Shown: positions 7,924 through 16,704 of the stretch, piece by piece
Numbering within the stretch: the stretch's first letter is position 1
Layout of the letters: each line of letters starts with the position of its first letter
DNA from: Lachnospiraceae bacterium
GTDB taxonomy: Bacteria > Bacillota > Clostridia > Lachnospirales > Lachnospiraceae
Length of the DNA stretch: 64,000 nucleotides
Reading direction: 5' to 3'
NCBI GenBank assembly: GCA_900168235.1
Contig: FUZG01000007.1
Coordinates: 62,001 to 126,000, forward strand
Notes under the pieces: model-generated
Databases searched by the model: none
Told to the model about the DNA's origin: nothing
The model's input: only the letters and a program-made list of their open reading frames with translations
Made by a program: the position numbers and the translations under genes

Positions 7924-9588
7924 ATGAAAACATTAAATGACGCAAAAGATATATTGAAAAAATACTACGGTTATGAGTCGTTCAGACCGGGGCAGGGGGA
8001 ACTCATTGAGGCTGTGATCTCTGGCAGGGACGCGCTTGGAATCATGCCTACCGGTGCAGGAAAATCCCTTTGCTTTCAGATACCTGCGCTTTTATCGGAT
8101 GGCATAACCATAGTCATATCGCCTCTCATATCTCTCATGAAGGATCAGGTAGCGTCGCTTAATGCCGCAGGAATACATGCTGCATATCTGAACAGCTCGC
8201 TTACGCCGGGGCAGTACGCAAAGGCGCTTGAGATCGCAAAGACAGGAAGATATAAGCTCATATATGTGGCGCCGGAGAGACTTGATACACCGAGATTTCT
8301 TGATTTTGCTCTGGATGCCAGAGTAAATATCTCATTTCTCGCGGTGGATGAAGCCCACTGCGTATCCCAGTGGGGACAGGATTTCCGACCGAGCTATTTA
8401 AAGATCATGGACTTTGTAAAACGCCTGCCGAAGAGACCTGTGATCGGTGCGTATACGGCAACAGCTACCAGGCAGGTACGTGAGGATGTAAAGAAGATCC
8501 TGGAGCTAAATGATCCTAAGTGCATCACAACAGGCTTTGACAGAGACAATCTCTACTTTGCGGTGGAGAAGCCGAAGGATAAGGATTCTGCGCTTAGCTT
8601 TTACATCCGTGAAAAGGAAGATGCCATGCCGGGGCTTTCCGGCATCGTCTACTGCGGAACCCGTAAAAACGTGGAAAAGGTTGCGGACAGGCTCATAAAG
8701 GACGGCTTTTCGGCAGCGGCTTACCACGCAGGAATGAGCGAGGAAGACAGGAGCCGCAATCAGGAAGCTTTTATAAACGGTGAAGTCCAGATAATGGTCG
8801 CGACCAATGCTTTTGGAATGGGTATCGATAAGCCTGACGTGCGATTTGTTGTACATTACAATATGCCGAAGGACATGGAGAGCTACTATCAGGAAGCGGG
8901 CAGAGCCGGTCGTGACGGCGAAATGGCTGAATGTATGATGTTTTACAGCGGTCGTGACGTCAAGATGAATGAGTTTTTTATCGAGCACGATAATGAAAAC
9001 GACGAGATGACAGAGGAAGAGCGGGAAGTCATCCGTGAGCGGGACAGAGAACGCCTGAAAAAGATGACATTCTATTGTTTCTCAAAGACCTGTCTCAGAG
9101 ATTATATCCTAAGATACTTTGGTGAAACAGGCATGGCAAAGTGCGATAACTGCTCCGTGTGCTTAGGACGCGGAACAGGAGAAGCTGTGAAGTATGCTTC
9201 AAAAGAACGCACCCGTACCCGAAGCCGTGATATCAGCTTTAATATCCCTGAGGGCATCGGAGACATCGAGTATGATTCAGAGAGAAGCGCCATGTACAGC
9301 GCTCAGGCTTCCGAAGGTCTGTCACGGAGACAGCGCAGGCAGTCAATGCTTGACAGCATGAGCAGCAGTGACAGAGAGATTTTTGAAGCACTCCGTGAAG
9401 TCCGAACCAGGCTCGCGAAGGAGCACAGAACCCACCCGTATATAATCTTCGCAGACAAAACACTTATCCTCATGAGCAAAGCGCGTCCTCACACAAAAGA
9501 GGAGATGCTGGAGATCAGCGGTGTCGGCGAATTTAAGTATGAAAAATACGGTGAAGAATTTCTTGATGCGCTGAACTCTTTTAGGTAA
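7924..9588 (+). CDS. recQ: RecQ-family ATP-dependent DNA helicase with HRDC domain, no clear winged helix
   Basis: 554 residues. Motifs in order: FRPGQ (20-24), Walker A MPTGAGKS (41-48), DEAHCVSQWGQDFRPSY (from 142), TATAT in motif III, then ATNAFGMGIDKPDVRFVVH and QEAGRAGRDG of the second RecA domain. The zinc-binding cysteines follow (CFSKTC, then CDNCSVC). After them come only about 65 polar residues before a C-terminal HRDC domain (about 475-554, ending GEFKYEKYGEEFLDAL), so the RQC winged-helix region of E. coli RecQ appears missing. RecQ unwinds DNA in 3'-5' direction in recombination repair. Its place inside a polysaccharide locus is unusual. No good Shine-Dalgarno precedes the ATG. 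Confidence 0.93.
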   Translation: MKTLNDAKDILKKYYGYESFRPGQGELIEAVISGRDALGIMPTGAGKSLCFQIPALLSDGITIVISPLISLMKDQVASLNAAGIHAAYLNSSLTPGQYAKALEIAKTGRYKLIYVAPERLDTPRFLDFALDARVNISFLAVDEAHCVSQWGQDFRPSYLKIMDFVKRLPKRPVIGAYTATATRQVREDVKKILELNDPKCITTGFDRDNLYFAVEKPKDKDSALSFYIREKEDAMPGLSGIVYCGTRKNVEKVADRLIKDGFSAAAYHAGMSEEDRSRNQEAFINGEVQIMVATNAFGMGIDKPDVRFVVHYNMPKDMESYYQEAGRAGRDGEMAECMMFYSGRDVKMNEFFIEHDNENDEMTEEEREVIRERDRERLKKMTFYCFSKTCLRDYILRYFGETGMAKCDNCSVCLGRGTGEAVKYASKERTRTRSRDISFNIPEGIGDIEYDSERSAMYSAQASEGLSRRQRRQSMLDSMSSSDREIFEALREVRTRLAKEHRTHPYIIFADKTLILMSKARPHTKEEMLEISGVGEFKYEKYGEEFLDALNSFR

Positions 9589-9600
9589 CGGTACTTAAAT

Positions 9601-9629
9601 TTGAGTAGTGAATACAATCATGGTACAAT
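9601..9629 (+). promoter_or_regulatory. Candidate sigma-A promoter downstream of recQ
   Basis: TTGAGT (9601-9606) and TACAAT (9624-9629) are separated by exactly 17 bases. The ATG of the next gene is at 9639, only 10 bases after the -10 hexamer, so a transcript from here would have almost no leader. The ribosome site for that ATG is also weak (AGGTCAG). It could restart transcription after recQ; the short distance keeps confidence low. Confidence 0.4.
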
Positions 9630-9638
9630 AGGTCAGTT

Positions 9639-10676
9639 ATGGATAAAAAACAAGTGACAAAACCGAAATTAGGGCCGAAAGTATCGGTCATTTCAATAAT
9701 TGCAGGGGTTGCACCGTATCTTCCAAAGTGCATTGACAGTCTCCTTGCCCAGGATTGGAAAAATCTGGAGATCATTCTCGTAGTGGGCGTAGAAGACACT
9801 GCGCACCCGGACTATGATGACTGTTACGAGGTCGTCAGGGAAAAAACAGATTTCGATGACAGAGTAAAGACCATCGTGATAAAAAAGAACGGCGTGGGTG
9901 ATGCCAGAAACCGCGGACTTAAGGAAGCTACAGGTCAGTACATCGCATTCGTAGACGGTGATGACTGGGTAGAGCCGGGCTTTGTAAGCCATCAGATGAA
10001 GATGCTTCAGGAGCACCTTGCAGATATAGCAGTCTGCGGAAAATGGAGCGAATATCCTGATGGTTCTGTAGCTGACGCCTATAAGCCGGTGCAGGAACTC
10101 AATGCAGAGGCTTCATTCCGCATGATCCTTGAAGGCACAGGCTTCTTTTTCCATTGCTGGGATAAGCTCTTCAAGGCTGAGCTCTGGGAAGGAGTGACAT
10201 TCCCCACAGACCGCTATGTAGAGGACAGATATATAGTCGGAAGTATCGTGGAAAAAGCGAATAAGATCGTTTTTGACAGAACACCTCTGTATCACTTCCG
10301 TGTAAGGTCAGATTCTCTGTCCAGGATAAGCACTATGTCAGAGCTCAATACAGAAGCAGACATAGAATTTTGCAAGTACACAGAGAAGAGATTTCCGTCA
10401 CTTAAGGAGCAGTGCGAGGCATTTCTCCTTTATGACCATATTACCTGTGTCCAGAATGCTCTCGTGAACGGAAGCTTCACCGAAGAGAGCGCTTCAGAGC
10501 ATCTCTCATACATACGTGAGCACAGGAAAAACGCTTCAAAAAACAGTTATATAAACCGGAATACTCGTATAAAAGCATTCCTTGCAATATATTTCAGACC
10601 GGGCTTAAAGCTCATTACCAAGCGCGGACAGCAGCGCGCGGAGAAACAACATGAAAAGTTCAGTATTTCAGAATAA
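9639..10676 (+). CDS. Glycosyltransferase family 2
   Basis: 345 residues. The GT-A domain begins KVSVISIIAGVAPYLPKCIDSLLAQDW, carries NGVGDARNRGLKEATGQYIAFVDGDDW (acceptor helix and DxD-type metal/nucleotide site GDDW), and later VEDRYIVGSIVEK and the FRVRSDSLS segment seen in WcaA/EpsJ-type GT2 enzymes. The 3' end overlaps the next gene by 26 bp, so it is translated together with the KpsS-like protein. The first residues before KVSV are polar and may not matter for folding. Donor and acceptor cannot be inferred. Confidence 0.9.
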   Translation: MDKKQVTKPKLGPKVSVISIIAGVAPYLPKCIDSLLAQDWKNLEIILVVGVEDTAHPDYDDCYEVVREKTDFDDRVKTIVIKKNGVGDARNRGLKEATGQYIAFVDGDDWVEPGFVSHQMKMLQEHLADIAVCGKWSEYPDGSVADAYKPVQELNAEASFRMILEGTGFFFHCWDKLFKAELWEGVTFPTDRYVEDRYIVGSIVEKANKIVFDRTPLYHFRVRSDSLSRISTMSELNTEADIEFCKYTEKRFPSLKEQCEAFLLYDHITCVQNALVNGSFTEESASEHLSYIREHRKNASKNSYINRNTRIKAFLAIYFRPGLKLITKRGQQRAEKQHEKFSISE

Positions 10677-12369
10677 AAAGATCCTGTTCATCTGCAGAGA
10701 GACATACTCTAAGCCCCTTTGGTTCCTTGCAAGGGATCTGGCGCAGGATAACAAAGTCGGCGCATTTTATATCATGTCCAGCGAGAGCCATTTCGCAAAG
10801 TGCTACTATAACGAGCATACCATCTGGGAATTTCGTGAAAACCTGCCTGAGTGCAAGCTTTACGACGTAAGCGATATCTGCGATAAGTTCGTAGAGGGCA
10901 TAGAGAGATTCAGAAATGCAGGCGGTATAGATGCGGCAGGACACGGAAAGCGCAGCCGTACGCTTCTCGACAGACCCATTGATCCTTCAGTAAAAGGACC
11001 TGCGGATCTTGATTTTTTGAAAGATATCGAGAGAGACTACACACATTTCAAGACTCTCGGACTCCAGCTCATGAGCTCTCAGGAGAATACCAAGCACTAT
11101 CACTGGAGAGAGTACTGGCCTGTAACAAGTGATGAAGAAAACCAGTACTGGCTGGAACTTAACTATAAAAAGATATTCGCTGTACTTGATGATTTTCAGC
11201 CGGACGTGATCCTGGACCTTGATAATGCAGAGCTTCAGAGAACGATACTCTGCGAAGTCGCATGGAAGAGAAAGATACCGTATCTCACGATCGAATATGG
11301 AAAATACGGTTACTGGAAGTATCCCAGTTTCCAAAATTCCTTTGGTATCGACCCTTATTTCAGGAAAATTTACGAGGAAAAGCTCAGGCTCTCTGACAGC
11401 GAGATGCAGGAGTCGCTCGATTACATAAAGGATTTCAGAGAAAAATCCGACATCATGAACCCTGAATTTGCAGGTTCTGTAACAACCCAGTATGAGAGAG
11501 ACAGCTGGATATGGATTCTCCGCGTGATGCGCGGTAAGTGGAATTACTTTATGGATCAGGACCGCAAGGGAAATAACAGAGCCTTAAAGAAAAAGAGCAA
11601 CATGCTTTACGCAAAGACATGGCCCTATCTCAAGTACTATTGGAATGCCATGAAGCGTAAGAGAAAGTTCCTTGTGCCGAACGGCTTATTTGAAGTTCCG
11701 GTGGAAGGCGAAGACTATGTTTATATGCCGCTTCACCTGATCCCCGAGTCATCCGTATTTGTAAAGGCATCATATTACGTGGATGAGCTGAACCTTATCG
11801 AGCAGGTCAGCAAGTCACTTCCGGTTGGCTGGAAACTCTATGTAAAGGAGCATCAGGCAATGCTCGGTGAGCGTGATCCTGAGTTTTACAGAAAAGCCGG
11901 AGAGATCGCAAATGTCCGTGTAGTTCAGATAAATCATTATAAAGACCCGAAGCCCTGGATCGCAAAAGCAAAGGGCGTCGTGACTATAACAGGAACAGCT
12001 GCATATGAGGCAGCTCTCCTCGGAAAGAGATCCATCGTATTCGGTGATGTTCCGTTCTCGATAATCGACGGTGTCACAAGGATACGTTCATATGAGGATC
12101 TGCCGGAAGCAATCCGTTCATTTGGATCGATCGACAATATCCATTCGGCTGCAGCTTATCTGGAGGCAGTTAAGGAAGCCGGCGCGGAAGTGAAGATATT
12201 TGAGCTGATGGACGGCGCAGAAGATATTTTTGCAGGTAAGACAAAAGAAACACCGGAGTTTGACGAAATGCTTCAGGAACTCCTTTATTTCTATGAAAAG
12301 GGATATCAGAGGTGGCTTAACGGAGAAATCCGTGATGACGTGCCGAAGGATGGAGGAAGAAATGAGTAA
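10651..12369 (+). CDS. Capsule_synth (KpsS/KpsC/LipB-like) glycosyltransferase
   Basis: 572 residues; ATG with CGGAG at 10639-10643 inside the end of the previous gene. The C-terminal third has the features of the Capsule_synth family (PF05159): LYVKEHQAMLGERDPEFYRKAG, then KGVVTITGTAAYEAALLGKRSIVFGDVPF, the loop that holds the nucleotide-sugar in KpsS/KpsC-type beta-Kdo transferases. The N-terminal part (about 300 residues) is not recognised. The gene overlaps the NeuB-type synthase by 8 bp. Since known relatives use CMP-Kdo and this gene is coupled to CMP-nonulosonate synthesis, transfer of a nonulosonic acid is a fair inference, not shown by sequence alone. Confidence 0.75.
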   Translation: MKSSVFQNKKILFICRETYSKPLWFLARDLAQDNKVGAFYIMSSESHFAKCYYNEHTIWEFRENLPECKLYDVSDICDKFVEGIERFRNAGGIDAAGHGKRSRTLLDRPIDPSVKGPADLDFLKDIERDYTHFKTLGLQLMSSQENTKHYHWREYWPVTSDEENQYWLELNYKKIFAVLDDFQPDVILDLDNAELQRTILCEVAWKRKIPYLTIEYGKYGYWKYPSFQNSFGIDPYFRKIYEEKLRLSDSEMQESLDYIKDFREKSDIMNPEFAGSVTTQYERDSWIWILRVMRGKWNYFMDQDRKGNNRALKKKSNMLYAKTWPYLKYYWNAMKRKRKFLVPNGLFEVPVEGEDYVYMPLHLIPESSVFVKASYYVDELNLIEQVSKSLPVGWKLYVKEHQAMLGERDPEFYRKAGEIANVRVVQINHYKDPKPWIAKAKGVVTITGTAAYEAALLGKRSIVFGDVPFSIIDGVTRIRSYEDLPEAIRSFGSIDNIHSAAAYLEAVKEAGAEVKIFELMDGAEDIFAGKTKETPEFDEMLQELLYFYEKGYQRWLNGEIRDDVPKDGGRNE

Positions 12370-13435
12370 AAGTGTCATTGTTGACCGTCTGAAAGAGGGA
12401 AAGTTTACACTGATCGCTGAGATCGGAGTAAATTATTACGATATTGCGGCAGAGAAGGGCATTTCCAATATGGATGCGGCGAAGCTCATGATAAAAGAAG
12501 CTGCCGAGGCAGGAATCCATGCGGTAAAATTCCAGACCTATAAGGCAGGAACTCTCGCAGCAAAGGCTTCACCGGCATATTGGGACAGAACAGAGGAACC
12601 GACAGGTTCACAGTACGAACTTTTCCAAAAATTCGATTCTTTTGGTGAAAAAGAGTACAGAGAACTTAAAGAGTATTCAGACTCGATCGGCATAGAGTTT
12701 TTATCAACTGCTTTTGATTTTGAATCTGCAGATTATCTGGATCCGCTGATGGAGGTATATAAGATCTCATCATCAGATCTTTCAAACCTGCCGTTCATCG
12801 AATATCAGGCACGTAAAAATAAGCCGATCCTTCTGTCTGTAGGTGCATCAAACCTCGATGAGATCCATCGTGCAGTAGACCTGATCCATAGCGTTAATGA
12901 TAAGAAAGTCACACTGCTTCACTGTGTTCTTGAGTATCCGACACCGCTTAAGGATGCAAACCTCTTGAAGATCGAGTCTCTTAAAAAGGAGTTCCCGGAC
13001 TGCTATATCGGTTATTCCGATCATACAAAGCCTCAGCCGGGATTTGATGTGCTGAAAACTGCCTATAATCTTGGCGCAGTTGTAATAGAAAAGCATTTCA
13101 CGCTGAATAAATCACTTGTCGGAAATGATCACTATCATGCGATGGATCCTGAGGATGCAAGAGATATCCTTGATGGCATCGCACTTATTGATATGATCCG
13201 CGGAAACAGTGAGATAAAAGCACTCGAAACAGAGAGTGCCGCAAGAGCAAATGCAAGAAGATCGATCGTCACAACCTGTGATATCAAGGCAGGTACAGTT
13301 ATCACAAAAGATATGCTCACTTTCAAGCGCCCGGGCACAGGCATTTCACCGTCGGACATCGATAAGGTTGTAGGCAGAAAGGCAGCGGCAGATATCGCAG
13401 AGGATACGATCCTTATGTGTGATATGTTGGGTTGA
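12362..13435 (+). CDS. NeuB-family nonulosonic acid synthase (first copy)
   Basis: 357 residues from the ATG at 12362, preceded by GGAGGAAG at 12352-12359; the longer in-frame ATG at 12230 lies well inside the previous gene and has no site. The TIM-barrel part has FTLIAEIGVNY, AVKFQTYKAG, KISSSDLSNLPFIE, CVLEYPTP, GYSDHT and VIEKHFTLNKS followed by GNDHYHAMDP, keeping both metal-ligand histidines of N. meningitidis NeuB. The C-terminal SAF (antifreeze-like) domain contains IKAGTVITKDMLTFKRPGTGI. The enzyme condenses phosphoenolpyruvate with an N-acyl hexosamine. With the cytidylyltransferase-PseG fusion at 15043, a pseudaminic acid synthase (PseI) role is possible; sialic or legionaminic acid cannot be excluded. 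Confidence 0.88.
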   Translation: MSKSVIVDRLKEGKFTLIAEIGVNYYDIAAEKGISNMDAAKLMIKEAAEAGIHAVKFQTYKAGTLAAKASPAYWDRTEEPTGSQYELFQKFDSFGEKEYRELKEYSDSIGIEFLSTAFDFESADYLDPLMEVYKISSSDLSNLPFIEYQARKNKPILLSVGASNLDEIHRAVDLIHSVNDKKVTLLHCVLEYPTPLKDANLLKIESLKKEFPDCYIGYSDHTKPQPGFDVLKTAYNLGAVVIEKHFTLNKSLVGNDHYHAMDPEDARDILDGIALIDMIRGNSEIKALETESAARANARRSIVTTCDIKAGTVITKDMLTFKRPGTGISPSDIDKVVGRKAAADIAEDTILMCDMLG

Positions 13436-13461
13436 TCTGTGAAAAATAAATTTGAAGTACA

Positions 13462-13598
13462 GTTGTAAATATTTAACAGTTCCAAAAGAGGGGAATATAA
13501 AACGTCAGTTCTTGCACCGCGTATTTGGCGGTGCTAGTACCGTTACGTTTTATCTTTCAGCGAGAGCGTCCCTCGTTGGAATGTTCAATATTTACAAC
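13462..13598. repeat. Imperfect palindrome (element B)
   Basis: Non-coding DNA between the NeuB gene and the flippase. Outer arms are GTTGTAAATATT (13462-13473) against AATATTTACAAC (13587-13598), perfect, and pairing continues inward: AACA/TGTT, TTCCAA/TTGGAA, GAGGG/CCCTC and ATAAAACGT/ACGTTTTAT. A hairpin CACCGC/GCGGTG lies at the centre, and the right arm holds an extra hairpin AGCGAG/CTCGTT. The left arm contains a good promoter, so the right part would lie in the mRNA leader of the flippase gene. Confidence 0.75.
13473..13501 (+). promoter_or_regulatory. Sigma-A promoter within element B
   Basis: TTAACA (13473-13478) and TATAAA (13496-13501) are separated by 17 bases; each differs from consensus at one position. 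Transcription would begin near 13508 and give a leader of about 110 bases before the flippase ATG at 13622. It probably drives the run wzx to the membrane protein ending at 26106. Confidence 0.6.
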
Positions 13599-13621
13599 GT
13601 CACTTTACGAAAGATTATTTT

Positions 13622-15046
13622 ATGGAAAACAACAGTACAAAGGCTGTAAAGTCCGGTTTCTGGTATGTGATCAGTAATGTGCTCATTCGATCGGTGGGGA
13701 TCATAACCGCACCTATATATTCAAAACTGCTTACAACTGAGGAAACCGGATATGCCAACAGTTTTTTAAGTTATGTATCGATCATTACAGTAGTGACCTG
13801 TTTATGCCTGATCTACAGTGTAGGTCGGGCAAAGCTTGACTTTAAGGATGAATTTGATGAGTTCATGTCATCAATACAGACTTTGTCCAGCGGTTTTGGA
13901 TTAATTGTAATGATACTTATGATGATCATCTGCCCGGCAGAAGGAATGATGAATTTCCCAAGGTACGTGGTCATCATGCTTTTTGCATATCTTACGATAT
14001 TTCCGTCTATCGACTATATGCAGTATAAATACCGTTTTGAGTACCGGTATAAAGAAAATATAGCGATATCTGTATTTATCACCATTTCAACGGTAGTACT
14101 GACGGTCGCTTTTATACTGCTTTTTCCCTCAGATAAGGGACTGATGAAGATACTAGGAACACTCGTCCCGAGTTCGGCTGTAGCTATCTGGTGCTATATC
14201 AATATTCTGAAAAGCGGAAAGACATTATATAAAAAGAAGTATTGGGTGTATGCGCTAAAAATCGGTTTACCCATGATACCGCATGGCCTGTCGCTTAGTA
14301 TCCTGTCAAGAATCGATACGACGATGGTGCAAAATACATGCGGTTTTTCGGATGCTGGTCTTTATACATCTGGTTATACCATCGGAACATTGCTCACGTT
14401 CATAATCGGTGCAGTGGGGCAGGCCTGGCTTCCGTGGTTTAATGAGCAAATGTATGCGGAGAACAGAGATGCGATCCGCGAGAAGAATAAGATCCTTATG
14501 TTTTACGGCTGTGTGCTGACTATATTTTTCATAGCAGCAGCGCCGGAAGCTGTGAAGATATTATTCATGTTCAACAGGACATATTGGGATTCCATGTGGG
14601 TCGTTCCGCCGGTGGCACTTGGAACGCTGTGTCAGTATTTCTATACAAATTATGTAAATCTTGAGCTTTATACTAAAAAGACAGCATTGATCGCCGGAAA
14701 CTCTGTGATCGCTGCGATCATAAATATAGGGCTGAATGCTTACTACATACCGAGATACGGATATATAGCAGCTGCATATACAACTCTTGCCGGTTACTTT
14801 ATTCTGATGATAATGCACTACCTGTGCACCAGATTTATCCTTAAGGAAAAGGTTTATGCAGACGGGCTGTACTTTATCATGGTCATCGTGACCAGTGCGG
14901 TCGGAATAGAACTGTCAGTACTTTATCCCAACTGGATACTGCGGTACGTGCTCCTCACGGCAGTAGCCCTTATTTTGGCAATTATAAAAAAGAATGATAT
15001 AATCATGGCGATTTATTTCGTCCGGAGGAAATTTTTTAAGTCATGA
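13622..15046 (+). CDS. Polysaccharide flippase, Wzx/MATE-like (first copy)
   Basis: 474 residues with about 12-14 hydrophobic segments and the usual start of the family: STKAVKSGFWYVISNVLIRSVGIITAPIYSKLLTTEETG. The charged DYMQYKYRFEYRYKE loop and a paired second half (IPHGLSLSILSRIDTTMVQ) fit Wzx-type translocases of undecaprenyl-linked repeat units. Codon use is more AT-rich than in neighbouring genes by eye. The start lacks a clear Shine-Dalgarno (only GAAAG). It ends in an ATGA overlap with the cytidylyltransferase fusion. A second flippase lies at 22376, so two different lipid-linked oligosaccharides may be exported. Confidence 0.88.
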   Translation: MENNSTKAVKSGFWYVISNVLIRSVGIITAPIYSKLLTTEETGYANSFLSYVSIITVVTCLCLIYSVGRAKLDFKDEFDEFMSSIQTLSSGFGLIVMILMMIICPAEGMMNFPRYVVIMLFAYLTIFPSIDYMQYKYRFEYRYKENIAISVFITISTVVLTVAFILLFPSDKGLMKILGTLVPSSAVAIWCYINILKSGKTLYKKKYWVYALKIGLPMIPHGLSLSILSRIDTTMVQNTCGFSDAGLYTSGYTIGTLLTFIIGAVGQAWLPWFNEQMYAENRDAIREKNKILMFYGCVLTIFFIAAAPEAVKILFMFNRTYWDSMWVVPPVALGTLCQYFYTNYVNLELYTKKTALIAGNSVIAAIINIGLNAYYIPRYGYIAAAYTTLAGYFILMIMHYLCTRFILKEKVYADGLYFIMVIVTSAVGIELSVLYPNWILRYVLLTAVALILAIIKKNDIIMAIYFVRRKFFKS

Positions 15047-16704
15047 AGATACTTGTGTGTATCCCTGCGCGGGGCGGTTCTAAGCGTATTCCGCGAAAAA
15101 ATGTGAGACTCATGAACGGCAGACCGCTGATACTTTATTCAGTGGAAAATGCCTGTGCTCTCACAGAGAAATATGATGTAGACGTGGTGGTTTCAACTGA
15201 TGATGAAGAGCTTTCAAGCATCGTTGAAAATACTGGCGTTGATGTAGTTATGCGTGATCCCGCGCTTGCCACCGATGGTGTCACACTCGATCCCGTGATC
15301 TATGATGCAGTCTGCAAAATGGAAGAGCGTAAGGGCGTAAAGTACGACACTGTTATCACTATGCAGGCTACTTCGCCGACTCTTAAAGTAAAAACGGTTC
15401 TTTCTGCTATCGCATATTTTGAGAGAGAAGGCTTTGACACAGTCATAAGTGTCGTAAATAAGCCGCATCTCTCATGGACAGAGAAGGATGGACAGATCGT
15501 AAAGAATTACGAGGAAAGACTCAATTCCCAGTTCCTTCCGAAGAATTATTTGGAAACAGGCGGATTCCTTATCACAAAGCGTGAATGTGTAAATGAGAAA
15601 GGCCGTATCGGAGAAAATGTCTCTGTTTATGAGACAAAGCCCGAGGAAGCTGTGGATATCGATACCTACGAGGACTGGATCACAGCAGAGGCGATCCTCG
15701 GCAGAAAGAAGATCCTTTTCCGTACAGTAGGAAAGCGTCGTCTCGGAATGGGTCATATTTACAGATGCCTCTCCCTTGCGTATAAGCTCATCGGTCATGA
15801 GCTTTTATTTGTGACGGATTCAGAAAGTGAGATGGGTATTGAAAGGCTCAAGAGCTCTTTCTTCCCCTTTGAAGTCATCTCAAATGATACTGAATATGAG
15901 CAGGTACTTGCGACTTATAAGCCTGACATCGTGATAAACGATATCCTCGACACAGAGGAGTCACTTATCCGTCTTGAGAGAAAATATACAGACAGGATCG
16001 TAAATTTCGAGGACACAGGAAGCGGTGCGCGTCTTGCGGACGCAGTCATAAATGCCCTTTATGAGAATCACACCGATCGTCCCGGAAACGTATACGAAGG
16101 TTCTGACTATTACTTTATCCGCGATGAGTTCCTTGAGGAAAAACCGAAGAAGTTCTCAGAGCAGTGCAGGAATATCATGATAATCTTCGGAGGATCTGAT
16201 CCTGCGGACCTTACAGGCCGTCTCTATGAGATCACAAAGAAGCTTCATGATGAGATGCCGGAGACTGCGTTCCACTTTATCACAGGCTTTGGATACGCTC
16301 ATAAGGATCTGGTGGTCGACGTTCCTGAGAAGAATATTTTTGTACATAACGATGTAAAGCGTGTTTCTGCGTTCATGAAAAATGCGGATCTTGCTGTAAC
16401 AAGCCAGGGACGTACCATCTATGAGCTTGCGAGCATGGGTGTTCCGGCTATCGTTCTCGCTCAGAACGAGCGTGAAGCACAGCACGTATTCGGCGGTATC
16501 CAGAACGGATTCATAAATCTCGGTCTCGGCACGAGAACTGATGATGCTACAGTGATCCAGACTATCCGCTGGCTTGTTGACACTCCGAATGTCCGCCGTG
16601 AGATGCGTTCAGCGGAGCTTACAAAGAAATTTGAAAACGGACAGAAGCGCGTTATCGATCTGATCCTTGAAGAGCCTGATCCGGCAGTAGGTACACGAAA
16701 GTGA
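15043..16704 (+). CDS. Fusion: CMP-nonulosonate cytidylyltransferase (NeuA/PseF) + PseG-like UDP-sugar hydrolase
   Basis: 553 residues, about the sum of two separate enzymes. Residues 1-220 are a NeuA/PseF-type cytidylyltransferase: CIPARGGSKRIPRKN at 6-20, VVSTDDEELSSI, MQATSPTLK and VDIDTYEDW. Residues 223-550 resemble PseG/SpsG, a GT-B-fold hydrolase: RRLGMGHIYRCL with the GxGHxxR motif at 235-241, IMIIFGGSDPADLT, and TSQGRTIYELASMGVPAIVLA. In the pseudaminic acid pathway PseG releases UDP from 2,4-diacetamido-2,4,6-trideoxy-L-altrose before NeuB-type condensation, and PseF activates the product with CTP. Both steps flank the synthase at 12362. No PseC aminotransferase or PseH acetyltransferase is in the window. 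Confidence 0.88.
   Translation: MKILVCIPARGGSKRIPRKNVRLMNGRPLILYSVENACALTEKYDVDVVVSTDDEELSSIVENTGVDVVMRDPALATDGVTLDPVIYDAVCKMEERKGVKYDTVITMQATSPTLKVKTVLSAIAYFEREGFDTVISVVNKPHLSWTEKDGQIVKNYEERLNSQFLPKNYLETGGFLITKRECVNEKGRIGENVSVYETKPEEAVDIDTYEDWITAEAILGRKKILFRTVGKRRLGMGHIYRCLSLAYKLIGHELLFVTDSESEMGIERLKSSFFPFEVISNDTEYEQVLATYKPDIVINDILDTEESLIRLERKYTDRIVNFEDTGSGARLADAVINALYENHTDRPGNVYEGSDYYFIRDEFLEEKPKKFSEQCRNIMIIFGGSDPADLTGRLYEITKKLHDEMPETAFHFITGFGYAHKDLVVDVPEKNIFVHNDVKRVSAFMKNADLAVTSQGRTIYELASMGVPAIVLAQNEREAQHVFGGIQNGFINLGLGTRTDDATVIQTIRWLVDTPNVRREMRSAELTKKFENGQKRVIDLILEEPDPAVGTRK

Noticed and set aside
13522-13545. GGCGGTGCTAG resembling the enterobacterial ops element
   Set aside because: Match to the ops core is partial and RfaH is not a Firmicute factor; the stretch is better explained as part of the central hairpin of element B.
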